From JAPHTQ01 sp050302275 (GTDB lineage: Bacteria; Pseudomonadota; Gammaproteobacteria; Thiohalomonadales; Thiohalomonadaceae), in the NCBI GenBank assembly GCA_050302275.1, contig JBNLAT010000013.1, positions 1 through 64,000 on the forward strand: DNA of 64,000 nt, in the 5' to 3' direction. A model generated the notes under the pieces. The model was not told where the DNA came from. It searched no databases and worked only from the letters and a program-made list of their open reading frames with translations. Numbering within the stretch: the stretch's first letter is position 1; each line of letters opens with the position of its first letter. Of this stretch, positions 51,902 through 61,586 are shown in pieces. A program made the position numbers and the translations under genes.

Positions 51902-54493
51902 ATGAAATTTCGCCTCCCTGACAGGCGCCAGGTGCTCCGCGCCACCCTGGTGATTTCCCTGGCCGGTTTTATCGGCCTCACCGCCATCTACCTCTATCTG
52001 GCCCCCAAGCTGCCCGACATCGAGGCCCTTAAAGACGTTCGCCTGCAGGTACCCCTGCGGGTATTCAGTCGCGACGGCCTGCTGATCGCTGAATACGGTG
52101 AAATGAAGCGTGTGCCCCTGCGCTACGACCAATTCCCACCCCAGTTGATCCACGCCGTGCTGGCCGCCGAGGATAACCGCTTCTTCGAGCATCCTGGCGT
52201 TGATTATCAAGGACTTATACGCGCTTTTATCCATCTGGTACAAACCGGCGAGCGCGGTCAGGGCGGTAGTACCATCACCATGCAGGTGGCGCGTAACTTC
52301 TTCCTCAGCCGGGAGAAGACCTACTCCCGCAAAATCAATGAGATCCTCCTGTCACTCAAGATCGAGAACGAATTGAGCAAAGAGGAGATCCTTGAGCTCT
52401 ATCTGAACAAGATCTATCTGGGCAAGCGTGCCTACGGCTTCGCCGCCGCCGCCCAAATCTACTATGGCAAGGAACTGGCCGATCTGACGCTGCCGCAACT
52501 GGCCATGATCGCCGGTCTGCCCAAGGCCCCTTCCACCTATAACCCCATCGTCAATCCCGAACGTGCCGTGTTGCGCCGCAACTATGTCCTGCGCCGCATG
52601 AAAGAGCTGGATTACATCACCGATACCCAGTATCAGGATGGACTCGCCGCCGAGGTCACTGCGGAGGAACACTCCTTCGGCACCGAACTGGATGCCCCTT
52701 ATCTGGCAGAAATGGTGCGGGCGGAGATGGTCGAGCGCTATGGCAAAGAGGCGTACAGCTACGGCTACAACGTCTTCACCACCATCGGCAGTAACCTGCA
52801 GCGTGCGGCAAACCACGCGATCCACAAAAATCTCATCGGTTACGAACACCGCCACGGTTTTCGTGGTCCGGAAAAACACGTTGAACTGAGCGAAGACGCC
52901 GGTTCGACCGAGTGGCTCCAGGCATTGGAAGACCGCTCCACCATTGGTGGCCTGCAACCGGCCGTGGTGGTTGCCCTGTCTGAGACCGAGGCAGTCATCG
53001 CCCTCTCCGATGCCAGCCTGCATGTCCTGCCCTGGACCGGCATGCAATGGGCGCGCCGCTATATCGATGACAACAGCATGGGCGCTGAACCGACTACCGC
53101 CGCAGAAATCCTCGCCATAGGCGACGTGATTCGGGTTGAACAAAACACCAAGGGCGAATGGCAACTCTCCCAGGTGCCCGAAGTCGCCGGCGCGCTGGTC
53201 TCCCTTGATCCGAATAACGGCGCCGTACAGGCATTGACCGGGGGTTTCGACTTCTTTGCCAGCAAGTTCAACCGTGTCACCCAGGCGGAACGCCAGCCCG
53301 GTTCCAACTTCAAACCGTTCGTCTATTCTGCCGCGCTGGACAATGGTTTCACCGCCGCCAGCATTATTAACGACGCCCCGGTGGTCTTCGAAGACAGCGC
53401 CCTGGAGAGTGAATGGCGCCCAGAGAATTACAGCGGTAAGTTCTACGGCCCAACCCGCCTGCGCGAAGCGCTGGTCAACTCACGTAATCTGGTCTCTATC
53501 CGCCTGCTCAACAGCATCGGCATCAGCACTGCCATCCGCTATGTGAGCAAGTTCGGTTTCAGCCCGGAACGTCTGCCACGCGATCTATCCCTGGCTCTGG
53601 GTAGCGCTGCGCTCACGCCTTACGAGATCGTACGCGGCTATGCTACTTTCGCCAACGGCGGCTTCCTCATCGATCCCTTCTTCATCCAGCGCATCGAAGA
53701 CAGCGATGGCAAGATCCTGTTCGAGGCGAAACCACCCCGCGCTTGCGACGATGAGTGCCATAAACAGCTGGAGCGGGAACGGGAACTGGCAGCACAGATG
53801 GCAGTTGCTTTGGGACAAACCACTCCTGAAGTACCTGCAGAGCAACCGGAACAGACAACCACGACCGAAGAAGCAGCGGCCAACGCCACCGTCGACACCC
53901 CGGTCAGCGAGATGATGGAAGGTGAACAACAGCGTGATCCGCTGTCACCGATAGAGGAAAATGGTGAACTGTTTGCGCCGCAAACCGTCGACCCGCGTAA
54001 TGTTTACCTGATCCGATCGATCATGCAGGACGTCATCAAACGCGGTACGGGTCGTCGCGCACTGCAACTACGTCGCCACGATCTGGCCGGTAAAACCGGC
54101 ACCACCAATGACCAGCGTGACGCCTGGTTCTCCGGCTACAACAACGACGTGGTTACCACTGTCTGGGTCGGCTTCGATAATCCGCGTCCCCTCGGTAACC
54201 GAGAAACCGGCGCAGGCGCCGCTCTGCCGATGTGGATCGACTACATGCGCGAAGCGCTGCGTGATCGCCCTGAGCACAATATGTCGCAACCCGAAGGGAT
54301 GGTCTCAGTACGCATCGACGCCCAGACCGGCCAGTACACCGCCGCCGACAACCCGGATGCGATCTTCGAACTGTTCCGGGTCGAAAACGCGCCGCAACCT
54401 GGTACGGCACAGCCCGTCCTCCCTGATGGTGAGAACGGTGAAAACGGCGGTAACGGTAGTGGCGGTTCGGCGATCACCGAGCAGCTGTTCTAG
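51902..54493 (+). CDS. mrcA: Penicillin-binding protein 1A (bifunctional peptidoglycan synthase)
   Basis: 863 residues. N-terminal membrane anchor (ATLVISLAGFIGLTAIYLYL), then glycosyltransferase family 51 (VLAAEDNRFFEHPGVDYQGL; GGSTITMQVARNFFLS; KIENELSKEEILELYLNKIYLG), an OB-like insert of the PBP1a type, and the transpeptidase with SxxK in PGSNFKPF, SxN at SRN and KTGTT in AGKTGTTNDQRDAW. A low-complexity Gln/Glu/Thr insert (~residues 630-690) and a Gly/Asn tail are lineage-specific. The -10-like TATACT lies at about 51851. Divergent from pilM, as in relatives. Confidence 0.98.
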   Translation: MKFRLPDRRQVLRATLVISLAGFIGLTAIYLYLAPKLPDIEALKDVRLQVPLRVFSRDGLLIAEYGEMKRVPLRYDQFPPQLIHAVLAAEDNRFFEHPGVDYQGLIRAFIHLVQTGERGQGGSTITMQVARNFFLSREKTYSRKINEILLSLKIENELSKEEILELYLNKIYLGKRAYGFAAAAQIYYGKELADLTLPQLAMIAGLPKAPSTYNPIVNPERAVLRRNYVLRRMKELDYITDTQYQDGLAAEVTAEEHSFGTELDAPYLAEMVRAEMVERYGKEAYSYGYNVFTTIGSNLQRAANHAIHKNLIGYEHRHGFRGPEKHVELSEDAGSTEWLQALEDRSTIGGLQPAVVVALSETEAVIALSDASLHVLPWTGMQWARRYIDDNSMGAEPTTAAEILAIGDVIRVEQNTKGEWQLSQVPEVAGALVSLDPNNGAVQALTGGFDFFASKFNRVTQAERQPGSNFKPFVYSAALDNGFTAASIINDAPVVFEDSALESEWRPENYSGKFYGPTRLREALVNSRNLVSIRLLNSIGISTAIRYVSKFGFSPERLPRDLSLALGSAALTPYEIVRGYATFANGGFLIDPFFIQRIEDSDGKILFEAKPPRACDDECHKQLERERELAAQMAVALGQTTPEVPAEQPEQTTTTEEAAANATVDTPVSEMMEGEQQRDPLSPIEENGELFAPQTVDPRNVYLIRSIMQDVIKRGTGRRALQLRRHDLAGKTGTTNDQRDAWFSGYNNDVVTTVWVGFDNPRPLGNRETGAGAALPMWIDYMREALRDRPEHNMSQPEGMVSVRIDAQTGQYTAADNPDAIFELFRVENAPQPGTAQPVLPDGENGENGGNGSGGSAITEQLF

Positions 54494-54498
54494 GGCAT

Positions 54499-55113
54499 AT
54501 GGGCAAACGCCGCCCGGCGTCACCGGACCCTCGTCTGCGCCGCCTGCTGGCGCAGAGTGCCGCCCGATTTCTGCTTGAGGACGGACAACGGGACTTCGCC
54601 ACCGCACTGCGCAAGACCGCCGCGCAACATGGCGTTAGCGACCAACGCAGCCTGCCGGACCACACGGAAATCGAGCTAGCGCTGCAGGAGCAACAGCGCC
54701 TGTTTCGCGGTAATAGCCAGCCTCGCCATCTCCTCAGCCTGCGACAAACCGCCCTGCAGGCGATGGACCTGCTGACCGATTTTCGTCCCTGCCTGGTCGG
54801 CCCGATCCTCAACGGCACGGCCGACGAACACACCCCTGTCTATCTCCATCTCTTCGCCGATACCGCGGAGGAGGTGCTGATCTTTTTAATGGATAAGGAG
54901 ATACCGTTCGAGCAGGGAGAACGACGGGTTCGTTACGGTAACGGCAAGATCGAGCTACGGCCCAAGTTCAGCTTCATCGCCGGGGAGCACGAGATCCAGC
55001 TAACGGTTTTCTCGCCACAGGAGCGCAAACGCGCACCGCTTAGTCCAGTGGATGGCAAACCAATGCAACGCGCAGAACGCGCGCAACTGGAAAAAATTCT
55101 GTTAGAAGATTAA
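54499..55113 (+). CDS. Conserved protein of unknown function, possibly nucleotidyltransferase-like
   Basis: 204 residues, six bases after the mrcA stop, so probably co-transcribed with it. The N-terminal half is a helical region (PRLRRLLAQSAARFLLEDGQ...FATALRKTAAQHG), followed by an alpha/beta core (FRPCLVGPILNGTADEHTPVYLHLFADTAEEVLIFLMDKEIPF). The core resembles uncharacterised gammaproteobacterial proteins sometimes annotated as nucleotidyltransferases. No catalytic motif could be assigned. Convergent with the malic enzyme gene with a four-base overlap of the stops. Confidence 0.75.
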   Translation: MGKRRPASPDPRLRRLLAQSAARFLLEDGQRDFATALRKTAAQHGVSDQRSLPDHTEIELALQEQQRLFRGNSQPRHLLSLRQTALQAMDLLTDFRPCLVGPILNGTADEHTPVYLHLFADTAEEVLIFLMDKEIPFEQGERRVRYGNGKIELRPKFSFIAGEHEIQLTVFSPQERKRAPLSPVDGKPMQRAERAQLEKILLED

Positions 55114-56372
55114 ATAGCGGGATAATGTTCTGGCCACGGTGCTCGCGCTACGCCGCTATCGATCGCAGCCTTCGCCACCAGCGGCGGTAAGCGCTCGATC
55201 AGACGCGGATCAAAAGGCTTGGGGATAATGTAATCCGGCCCGAACTCCAGCGACTCAACACCGTAGGCCTGCAGCACTACCGCCGGTACCGGCTCTCGGG
55301 TTAGATCGCGAAGCGCTTCCACCATCGCGATCTTCATCGCCTCGTTGATGCAGCTGGCGCGCACGTCGAGTGCGCCGCGGAAGATAAAGGGAAAACCCAA
55401 CACATTGTTCACCTGGTTCGGATAGTCGGTCCGACCAGTAGCCATGATCAGATCATCGCGCACGGTGTGGGCCACCTCGGGACGGATCTCCGGATTGGGA
55501 TTGGCCAGGGCAAACAACACCGGTTTCGGCGCCATCGAGGCCAGCATCGCCTCGCTGACCAGATTTGCGCCGGAAACACCGATAAAGACATCGGCGCCCG
55601 CCATCGCATCGGCAAGGGTACGCCGCTCGGTCTCCACGGCGAAGGGAGCCTTGTACTGATTTACTCCGTCACGCCCAAGGTAGACCACCCCATGTCGATC
55701 CACCAACAGCATGTTTTCCTGTTTTGCCCCTAGCGAGAGCAGCAGGTGCATCGCCGCCAGTCCCGCCGCACCGGCGCCGAGGCAGACGATACGTGCCTGC
55801 GCCAGATCCTTGCCCTGTAGTTCCAGTGCATTGAGCAAGCCGGCGGCGATAATAATCGCGGTGCCGTGCTGGTCATCGTGGAAAACCGGGATATCGAGCC
55901 GCTGCTGTAGTTGTCGCTCCACCTCGAAGCAGTGGGGCGCGGCAATATCCTCCAGATTGATGCCGCCGAAGGTGGGGGCGATGGCCGCCACCGCCTCGAC
56001 AAAGGCCTCCGGACTCTCCGCCTGCACCTCAATGTCGAAGACGTTGATATCGGCGAAACGTTTGAACAACACCGCCTTGCCCTCCATTACCGGCTTACCC
56101 GCCAGGGCACCGACATTGCCCAAACCCAGCACCGCGGTACCATCGCTAATGACTCCGACCAGATTGCCCTTACCGGTATAGAGATAGGCATCGGCAGGAT
56201 CCTCATGGATCGCCTGTACCGGCACCGCGACACCAGGGGTATAGGCCATCGCCAGTTGCTGCTGGGTCTCGCAAACCTTGGTAATAGCCGTGGCGATTTT
56301 CCCGGGAACCGGGTTGGCGTGGTATTCGAGTGAGGCCTGCTCGTGCGGGCCCAGTGTGGATTTGTCGCTCAT
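55110..56372 (-). CDS. Malic enzyme, short form without a phosphotransacetylase domain
   Basis: 420 residues. Oxidatively decarboxylates malate to pyruvate. YTPGVAVP near residue 44 with the catalytic tyrosine, KGNLVGVISDGTAVLGLGNVG, INLEDIAAPHCFEVE, FHDDQHGTAIIIAAGL for metal and substrate, Rossmann GAGAAGLAAMHLL, and FALANPNPEI. It aligns with the first half of E. coli MaeB but lacks its C-terminal phosphotransacetylase-like half; stand-alone forms of this size are common. The cofactor (NAD or NADP) cannot be decided by eye. Confidence 0.95.
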   Translation of the reverse strand: MSDKSTLGPHEQASLEYHANPVPGKIATAITKVCETQQQLAMAYTPGVAVPVQAIHEDPADAYLYTGKGNLVGVISDGTAVLGLGNVGALAGKPVMEGKAVLFKRFADINVFDIEVQAESPEAFVEAVAAIAPTFGGINLEDIAAPHCFEVERQLQQRLDIPVFHDDQHGTAIIIAAGLLNALELQGKDLAQARIVCLGAGAAGLAAMHLLLSLGAKQENMLLVDRHGVVYLGRDGVNQYKAPFAVETERRTLADAMAGADVFIGVSGANLVSEAMLASMAPKPVLFALANPNPEIRPEVAHTVRDDLIMATGRTDYPNQVNNVLGFPFIFRGALDVRASCINEAMKIAMVEALRDLTREPVPAVVLQAYGVESLEFGPDYIIPKPFDPRLIERLPPLVAKAAIDSGVARAPWPEHYPAI

Positions 56373-56392
56373 CGCTTTAACCTGTTATCCCT

Positions 56393-57166
56393 CTAATCCT
56401 TAACGACCAATGCGGCTGGATGGGCCACCCGCATACGCCACTTGCCCTTATGGTAGGTCAACCAGCCACGGGCCTCTATCTTCTGCCCGACCAACGTGTG
56501 CAAATTGATATCGCTGAAATAGTGCAGATCACGTCGCGGGATCTGCAGTGCAGCATCGCCGTCCAGTTCCAGCCAGAGACTGTTCCGACTCTCAGCCACT
56601 TTTTCAACCCTGGCCGACAACAGGGCAAAACCCTCGTCTCCCTTTTGTAGCACTTTGCTCTGCTTGAACAGGCTGCGTCCCGACCAGATTCCGCGCTCGG
56701 CATCCCGCGCGGTTTTCTCATGCGCATAGTAGCAGGGGTTCTGCCACAGGCTCGGCGGTATGGAAACCGCGGCGGCCAACCCCTCATCCAGCAGCAGGGC
56801 GCTCAGGCTGCGTCCGTCGGACAGATAGGGATGAGCCAGCAAACGCCCGTAGCGATCCTTGCGCTCTGCGGCGAAGCGTAACCGCAGCTGGCCGTCACCG
56901 ATCAGTTCCCGAACCCGCTTTCTGGCCGCCTCGGCGTAGGGTTCGGAACGACCATACTTATGATCGATCTCGGGGGTGTTGATCCCGGCGAAGCGTACCT
57001 TACGCCCATCCTCCAGGCGCACCGTATCACCATCGTAGACGTAGGCGACCCCGACCGTCTCGTCGGCCCGATCCAGCGGGCAGGCGCCAAGCGGCGAAAC
57101 CGCCAACCCCAACGCAAAAAGGGCGCCCCATCGGGACGCCCTTTTGCGCTGCCGCCATCCGGCCAC
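56393..57166 (-). CDS. Secreted thermonuclease-family (SNase-like) nuclease
   Basis: About 257 residues. The start is taken as GTG at 57166, five bases after the rpmE stop; it gives a good export signal (basic AGWRQRKRASR, then WGALFALGLAVSPLGA). SNase fold: VAYVYDGDTVRLEDGRKVRFAGINTPE with the calcium aspartate and first catalytic arginine, RKDRYGRLLAHPYLSDGRSL with the second, and RDAERGIWSG. A C-terminal OB-like extension follows (VGQKIEARGWLTYHKGKWRMRVAHP). There is no clear ribosome-binding site and the rpmE terminator lies inside the first codons, so expression would be coupled to or limited by rpmE termination. Confidence 0.85.
   Translation of the reverse strand: MAGWRQRKRASRWGALFALGLAVSPLGACPLDRADETVGVAYVYDGDTVRLEDGRKVRFAGINTPEIDHKYGRSEPYAEAARKRVRELIGDGQLRLRFAAERKDRYGRLLAHPYLSDGRSLSALLLDEGLAAAVSIPPSLWQNPCYYAHEKTARDAERGIWSGRSLFKQSKVLQKGDEGFALLSARVEKVAESRNSLWLELDGDAALQIPRRDLHYFSDINLHTLVGQKIEARGWLTYHKGKWRMRVAHPAALVVKD
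57114..57147 (-). terminator. Rho-independent terminator of rpmE, inside the nuclease coding region
   Basis: GCAAAAGGGCGTCCC (minus strand, 57147-57133) pairs with GGGGCGCCCTTTTTGC (57129-57114), loop GAT, with the T-run built into the stem. It begins 24 bases after the rpmE stop and covers codons ~7-18 of the nuclease. Confidence 0.85.
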
Positions 57167-57170
57167 GGAC

Positions 57171-57374
57171 TTACTTGCGGCCGTACTTCTGGCGGAATTT
57201 GTCGACGCGACCACCGGTGTCCACCATCTTCTGCTTACCGGTATAGAACGGGTGGCAGGCGGAGCAAACCTCCAGGTTCAGGTCGTGGCCCGCGGTAGAG
57301 CGGGTCTTGAAAGAGTTACCGCAACTGCAGTTAACGGTAATCTCGTTGTATTCGGGATGGATATCCGCTTTCAT
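57171..57374 (-). CDS. rpmE: 50S ribosomal protein L31 (zinc-binding form)
   Basis: 67 residues. MKADIHPEYNEITVNCSCGN and LEVCSACHPFYTGKQK carry the four zinc cysteines (16, 18, 37, 40) of the C+ type, and the protein ends RVDKFRQKYGRK. GAGG lies seven bases before the ATG. The 190-bp region to the divergent glgP contains a hairpin CCTGTC-TCCGC-GACAGG at 57407-57423 in the rpmE leader, possibly regulatory. Confidence 0.98.
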   Translation of the reverse strand: MKADIHPEYNEITVNCSCGNSFKTRSTAGHDLNLEVCSACHPFYTGKQKMVDTGGRVDKFRQKYGRK

Positions 57375-57564
57375 GTCAAACCTCGTCGAGTGGTGATACG
57401 CCGCTCCCTGTCTCCGCGACAGGCACCGCGTCAGCCTTTTAAAGAGCAGGCGATCTTACGGATCTGGAGAGTACTTGGCAAGTAGTAACACCTTATAGGT
57501 GCTTGAGTCACCAGACCGATTGGCTTCTACTATGATCTAGTAACGACTCTGGCTGGACAACATC

Positions 57565-60054
57565 ATGGATCCAAAAAAACATCCGCCCCGCCTCAAGTAC
57601 GATTATGAGGGGCTAGACGAGGCGTCAATCAAGCACTCCCTCGCCAACCGTATGACCTATACGGTGGGCAAGGATAGTCTCACCGCCACCGATCGCGACT
57701 GGTTCCACGCAGTCGCCTATATGGTGCGCGACCGCCTCACCGAGCGCTGGATGGAAACCATGCGCAGCTACTACCAGAGCGATACCAAACGGGTCTATTA
57801 CCTGTCGATGGAATTTCTGCTCGGCCGCTCCCTGATCAACAGTGTGCTCAACCTCGGTTTCTTCGAAGAGGTGAAGGCGGTACTGCAGGATCTGGAACTG
57901 GATATCGAAGAGATCTCAGACCTGGAATTCGACGCCGCACTCGGCAACGGTGGCCTGGGCCGCCTGGCCGCCTGTTTCCTAGACTCCCTCGCCACCCTGC
58001 GCATGCCCGGTTACGGCTACGGCATCCGCTACGAATACGGCATGTTCCGCCAGGCCATTGAGCACGGCGCCCAGGTGGAACACCCGGATAACTGGCTCCG
58101 CTACGGCAATCCCTGGGAGTTCTCCCGTCCAGAGGTGCTGTTCCCGGTCAAGTTCGGCGGCCAGGTGGTGGACTACCGCGACGACGACGGCAATCTGCGC
58201 CACCACTGGGTCGAAACCGAGGATGTGATGGCGATGGCCTACGACATTCCTATCCCCGGCTACGGGGTCGACACAGTCAACAACACCCGTCTGTGGGCGG
58301 CCAAGGCGACCCGTGATTTTGACCTGAAGTACTTCAATGAGGGCAACTACACCAAAGCGGTGGAGGACAAAAACTCCTCGGAAAACCTTTCCAAGGTACT
58401 TTACCCCAACGACGTGACCGAGATGGGCAAGGAGCTGCGACTGAAACAGCAGTTCTTCTTCGTCAGCGCTTCGTTGCAGGACATCCTCTCCCGCTTCGAT
58501 CGCCAGTATGACGACTACTCCCTGCTCCCGGACAAAGTGGCGATCCAGTTGAATGACACCCATCCTGCCATCGCCGTCGCTGAGCTAATGCGATTGCTGG
58601 TGGATATTCACCACATTGAATGGAACGAGGCGTGGGACATCACCACCCGCACCTTCGCCTACACCAACCACACCCTGCTACCCGAGGCACTTGAAGTCTG
58701 GCCGGTGCCGCTGTTCGAGCGCATGTTGCCGCGTCACCTGCAAATTATTTATGACATCAACCACTTCCTGCTCAAGGAGGTCATCCACCGTCACCCGGGT
58801 GATACCGAACGCATGGCACGCATGTCGCTAATCGATGAACATGGAGAGCGCTATGTGCGTATGGCGCACCTGGCTATCGTCGGCAGCCACAAGGTCAACG
58901 GTGTTGCGGCGCTGCATACCGAGCTACTGAAAAATCAGATGTTCCGTGACTTCAGCGAATTCTATCCAGACAAATTCATTAACATTACCAACGGCATTAC
59001 GCCACGACTCTGGCTTAATCAATCCAACCCAACCCTGACCGAACTGATCAGCAAACAGATCGGCCGTGGCTGGCTAACGCATCTGGATCGACTTCGCGAA
59101 CTGGTACCGCTGGCCGACGATGCCGTCTTCCGCCATGAATTCCGCCAGGTCAAACAGACCAACAAACAGTTGCTGGCGGACAAGATCGAAAAGCGTCTAG
59201 GTCTCAAGATCGATCCACAAAGCCTGTTCGATGTGCAGATCAAACGTATTCACGAATACAAACGGCAACTGCTCAACGTGCTACACATCATCACCCGCTA
59301 TAACCGTCTGCGTGACGGCAGCGATATTCCGATGGTGGATCGCACCGTGATCTTTGGCGGCAAGGCGGCACCCGGATACTGGATGGCAAAACAGATTATC
59401 CATCTAATCGTCGATGTCGCCGGGATCGTCAACTACGACCCGCACATCAATAACCGGCTCAAGGTGGTATTCATCCCCAACTACGATGTCACCACCGCCA
59501 CCGACATCATCCCCGCTGCCGATCTGTCGCAGCAAATCTCCACTGCCGGGACCGAGGCATCGGGTACCGGCAACATGAAGTTGTCACTCAACGGTGCGCT
59601 GACTATCGGCACCCTGGATGGCGCGAACGTGGAGATACATCAGGAAGTCGGTGCCGAAAATATCTTCATCTTCGGCAACACCGTAGAAGAGGTTGCCGAG
59701 CTACGCCGCAACGGTTATCGACCACGGGATTACTATGAAAGCAACGGAGAGCTGAAGCGTGCCATCGACATGATCGACTCCGGCTTTTTCTCGCCGGAAG
59801 ATAAAGGTCGATATAAAGGGCTGGTAGAAAATCTGTTAGGGCAGGATCCCTATCTGTTACTGGCCGACTACGCCGACTACATCGCTACCCAGGACAAGGT
59901 CGACCTGCTCTACCAGAATCCCGAGGAGTGGGATCGCAAGGCGATTCTCAATTTCGCCCAGGTCGGTCACTTCTCTTCCGACCGAACGATACGTGAATAT
60001 GCCGAACAGATCTGGGGCGTCAAACCGGTCAACCATAGTCACAATCACTCATAG
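57565..60054 (+). CDS. glgP: Glycogen/alpha-glucan phosphorylase
   Basis: 829 residues, full length. Phosphorolyses alpha-1,4-glucan to glucose-1-phosphate with pyridoxal phosphate. DAALGNGGLGRLAACFLDSLATL near residue 130, KVNGVAALHTELLK, QIKRIHEYKRQLLNVL, and the cofactor lysine in EASGTGNMKLSLNGALTIGTLDGANVEI. No other glycogen gene is adjacent. It stands alone between rpmE and a perfect terminator. Confidence 0.98.
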   Translation: MDPKKHPPRLKYDYEGLDEASIKHSLANRMTYTVGKDSLTATDRDWFHAVAYMVRDRLTERWMETMRSYYQSDTKRVYYLSMEFLLGRSLINSVLNLGFFEEVKAVLQDLELDIEEISDLEFDAALGNGGLGRLAACFLDSLATLRMPGYGYGIRYEYGMFRQAIEHGAQVEHPDNWLRYGNPWEFSRPEVLFPVKFGGQVVDYRDDDGNLRHHWVETEDVMAMAYDIPIPGYGVDTVNNTRLWAAKATRDFDLKYFNEGNYTKAVEDKNSSENLSKVLYPNDVTEMGKELRLKQQFFFVSASLQDILSRFDRQYDDYSLLPDKVAIQLNDTHPAIAVAELMRLLVDIHHIEWNEAWDITTRTFAYTNHTLLPEALEVWPVPLFERMLPRHLQIIYDINHFLLKEVIHRHPGDTERMARMSLIDEHGERYVRMAHLAIVGSHKVNGVAALHTELLKNQMFRDFSEFYPDKFINITNGITPRLWLNQSNPTLTELISKQIGRGWLTHLDRLRELVPLADDAVFRHEFRQVKQTNKQLLADKIEKRLGLKIDPQSLFDVQIKRIHEYKRQLLNVLHIITRYNRLRDGSDIPMVDRTVIFGGKAAPGYWMAKQIIHLIVDVAGIVNYDPHINNRLKVVFIPNYDVTTATDIIPAADLSQQISTAGTEASGTGNMKLSLNGALTIGTLDGANVEIHQEVGAENIFIFGNTVEEVAELRRNGYRPRDYYESNGELKRAIDMIDSGFFSPEDKGRYKGLVENLLGQDPYLLLADYADYIATQDKVDLLYQNPEEWDRKAILNFAQVGHFSSDRTIREYAEQIWGVKPVNHSHNHS

Positions 60055-60063
60055 TGATCGCAT

Positions 60064-60096
60064 AACAAAAAGGGCGCCATTGGCGCCCTTTTTGTT
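60064..60096. terminator. Bidirectional Rho-independent terminator
   Basis: Perfect 15-bp stem AACAAAAAGGGCGCC / GGCGCCCTTTTTGTT with loop ATT. It ends glgP (+) and rho (-). Confidence 0.95.
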
Positions 60097-60113
60097 TTCA
60101 TACTAACTCTCAA

Positions 60114-61370
60114 TCAACGCTTCATTGAGTCGAAGAACTCGGCGTTGGTCTTGGTCGCCTTGATCTTGTCCTGCAGGAACTCCATCGCCGCGACTTCGTC
60201 CATCTCGTGAACCAGCTTGCGCAGGATCCAGATCTTCTGCAGCTCTTCGGCATTGGTCAGCAACTCTTCACGGCGGGTGCCGGAACGGTTGATGTTGATC
60301 GAAGGATAGATGCGCTTCTCGGCAATCCGGCGTTCCAGGTGGATCTCCATGTTACCGGTGCCTTTGAACTCTTCGTAGATCACATCATCCATACGCGAGC
60401 CGGTATCGATCAGCGCAGTAGCGAGGATGGTCAGTGAACCACCTTCCTCGATATTACGTGCGGCACCAAAGAAACGCTTGGGACGGTGCAGAGCGTTGGC
60501 GTCGACACCACCGGTCAGGACCTTACCTGATGAAGGAATCACGGTGTTGTAGGCACGAGCCAGACGGGTGATGGAGTCGAGCAGGATCACCACGTCGTGT
60601 TTATGCTCCACCAGGCGCTTGGCCTTTTCGATAACCATTTCGGCCACCTGTACGTGACGGCTGGCCGGTTCGTCGAAGGTGGAGGAAACCACTTCACCGC
60701 GTACGGAGCGGGCCATCTCGGTCACCTCTTCCGGACGTTCGTCGATAAGCAGCACAATCAGGTAACACTCGGGATGCTTGCTGGTGATCGACTGGGCGAT
60801 GTTCTGCAGCATCATCGTCTTACCGGTTTTAGGCGGCGCGACGATCAGACCACGTTGACCTTTACCGATAGGTGCGGTGAGGTCGATGATCCGTGCAGTG
60901 ACGTCTTCAGTGCTGCCGTTACCCATCTCCAGCGTCATACGCTCATTGGCATGCAGTGGAGTGAGGTTCTCGAACAGTACCTTGTTCTTGGCGTTCTCCG
61001 GTGGCTCATAGTTGATCTGGTCAACCTTGAGCAGGGCAAAGTAACGCTCACCCTCTTTCGGCGGGCGAATCTTGCCGGAAACGGTGTCGCCGGTGTGCAG
61101 ATTAAAGCGTCGGATCTGGCTGGGCGAGACATAGATGTCATCAGGCCCGGCGAGATAGGAGCTGTCAGCGGAACGGAGGAAACCAAAGCCGTCCTGCAAA
61201 ATCTCCAGTACACCATCGCCGTAGATATCCTCGCCATTCTTGGCGTGGGCCTTAAGCACGGAAAAAATGACGGCCTCTTTGCGTGAACGGGCAACATTTT
61301 CGATGCCCATCTCTTCGGCCATTTTTAATACTTCAGACGCAGGTTTTCTTTTGAGTTCAGTTAGATTCAT
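60114..61370 (-). CDS. rho: Transcription termination factor Rho
   Basis: 418 residues, normal length. The N-terminal RNA-binding domain begins MNLTELKRKPASEVLKMAEEMGIENVARSRK, with the OB-fold GFGFLRSADSSYLAGPDDIYVSPSQIRRFNL. The ATPase domain has Walker A APPKTGKTMMLQNIA, Walker B VVILLDSITRLARAYN, the Q-loop/R-loop around GVDANALHRPKRFFGAARN, and C-terminal RKLVHEMDEVAAMEFL. The 216-bp leader back to trxA contains a short AGGATT/AATCCT hairpin; rho leaders are often autoregulated. Separate transcript from trxA is likely but unproven. Confidence 0.99.
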   Translation of the reverse strand: MNLTELKRKPASEVLKMAEEMGIENVARSRKEAVIFSVLKAHAKNGEDIYGDGVLEILQDGFGFLRSADSSYLAGPDDIYVSPSQIRRFNLHTGDTVSGKIRPPKEGERYFALLKVDQINYEPPENAKNKVLFENLTPLHANERMTLEMGNGSTEDVTARIIDLTAPIGKGQRGLIVAPPKTGKTMMLQNIAQSITSKHPECYLIVLLIDERPEEVTEMARSVRGEVVSSTFDEPASRHVQVAEMVIEKAKRLVEHKHDVVILLDSITRLARAYNTVIPSSGKVLTGGVDANALHRPKRFFGAARNIEEGGSLTILATALIDTGSRMDDVIYEEFKGTGNMEIHLERRIAEKRIYPSININRSGTRREELLTNAEELQKIWILRKLVHEMDEVAAMEFLQDKIKATKTNAEFFDSMKR

Positions 61371-61586
61371 ATTGCGGTTGCCGTCTACGGAATGTGTTTT
61401 GGATGGAATGATTTTCAGGTTTGGATTGGTTTTTGCCCGGAAGGATTGCAGAAATCCTCAGGCGGAAAAAAGGGGAAAAACGAAGTGGTTGGTTAATCTT
61501 GTATGTTTATAAGCAGGCGAAAGTCTAACACCAGTCGCCGGGACCGTCCACCCCCAGCAGAGGGGGCAGACGCCCACGATAAAAAC

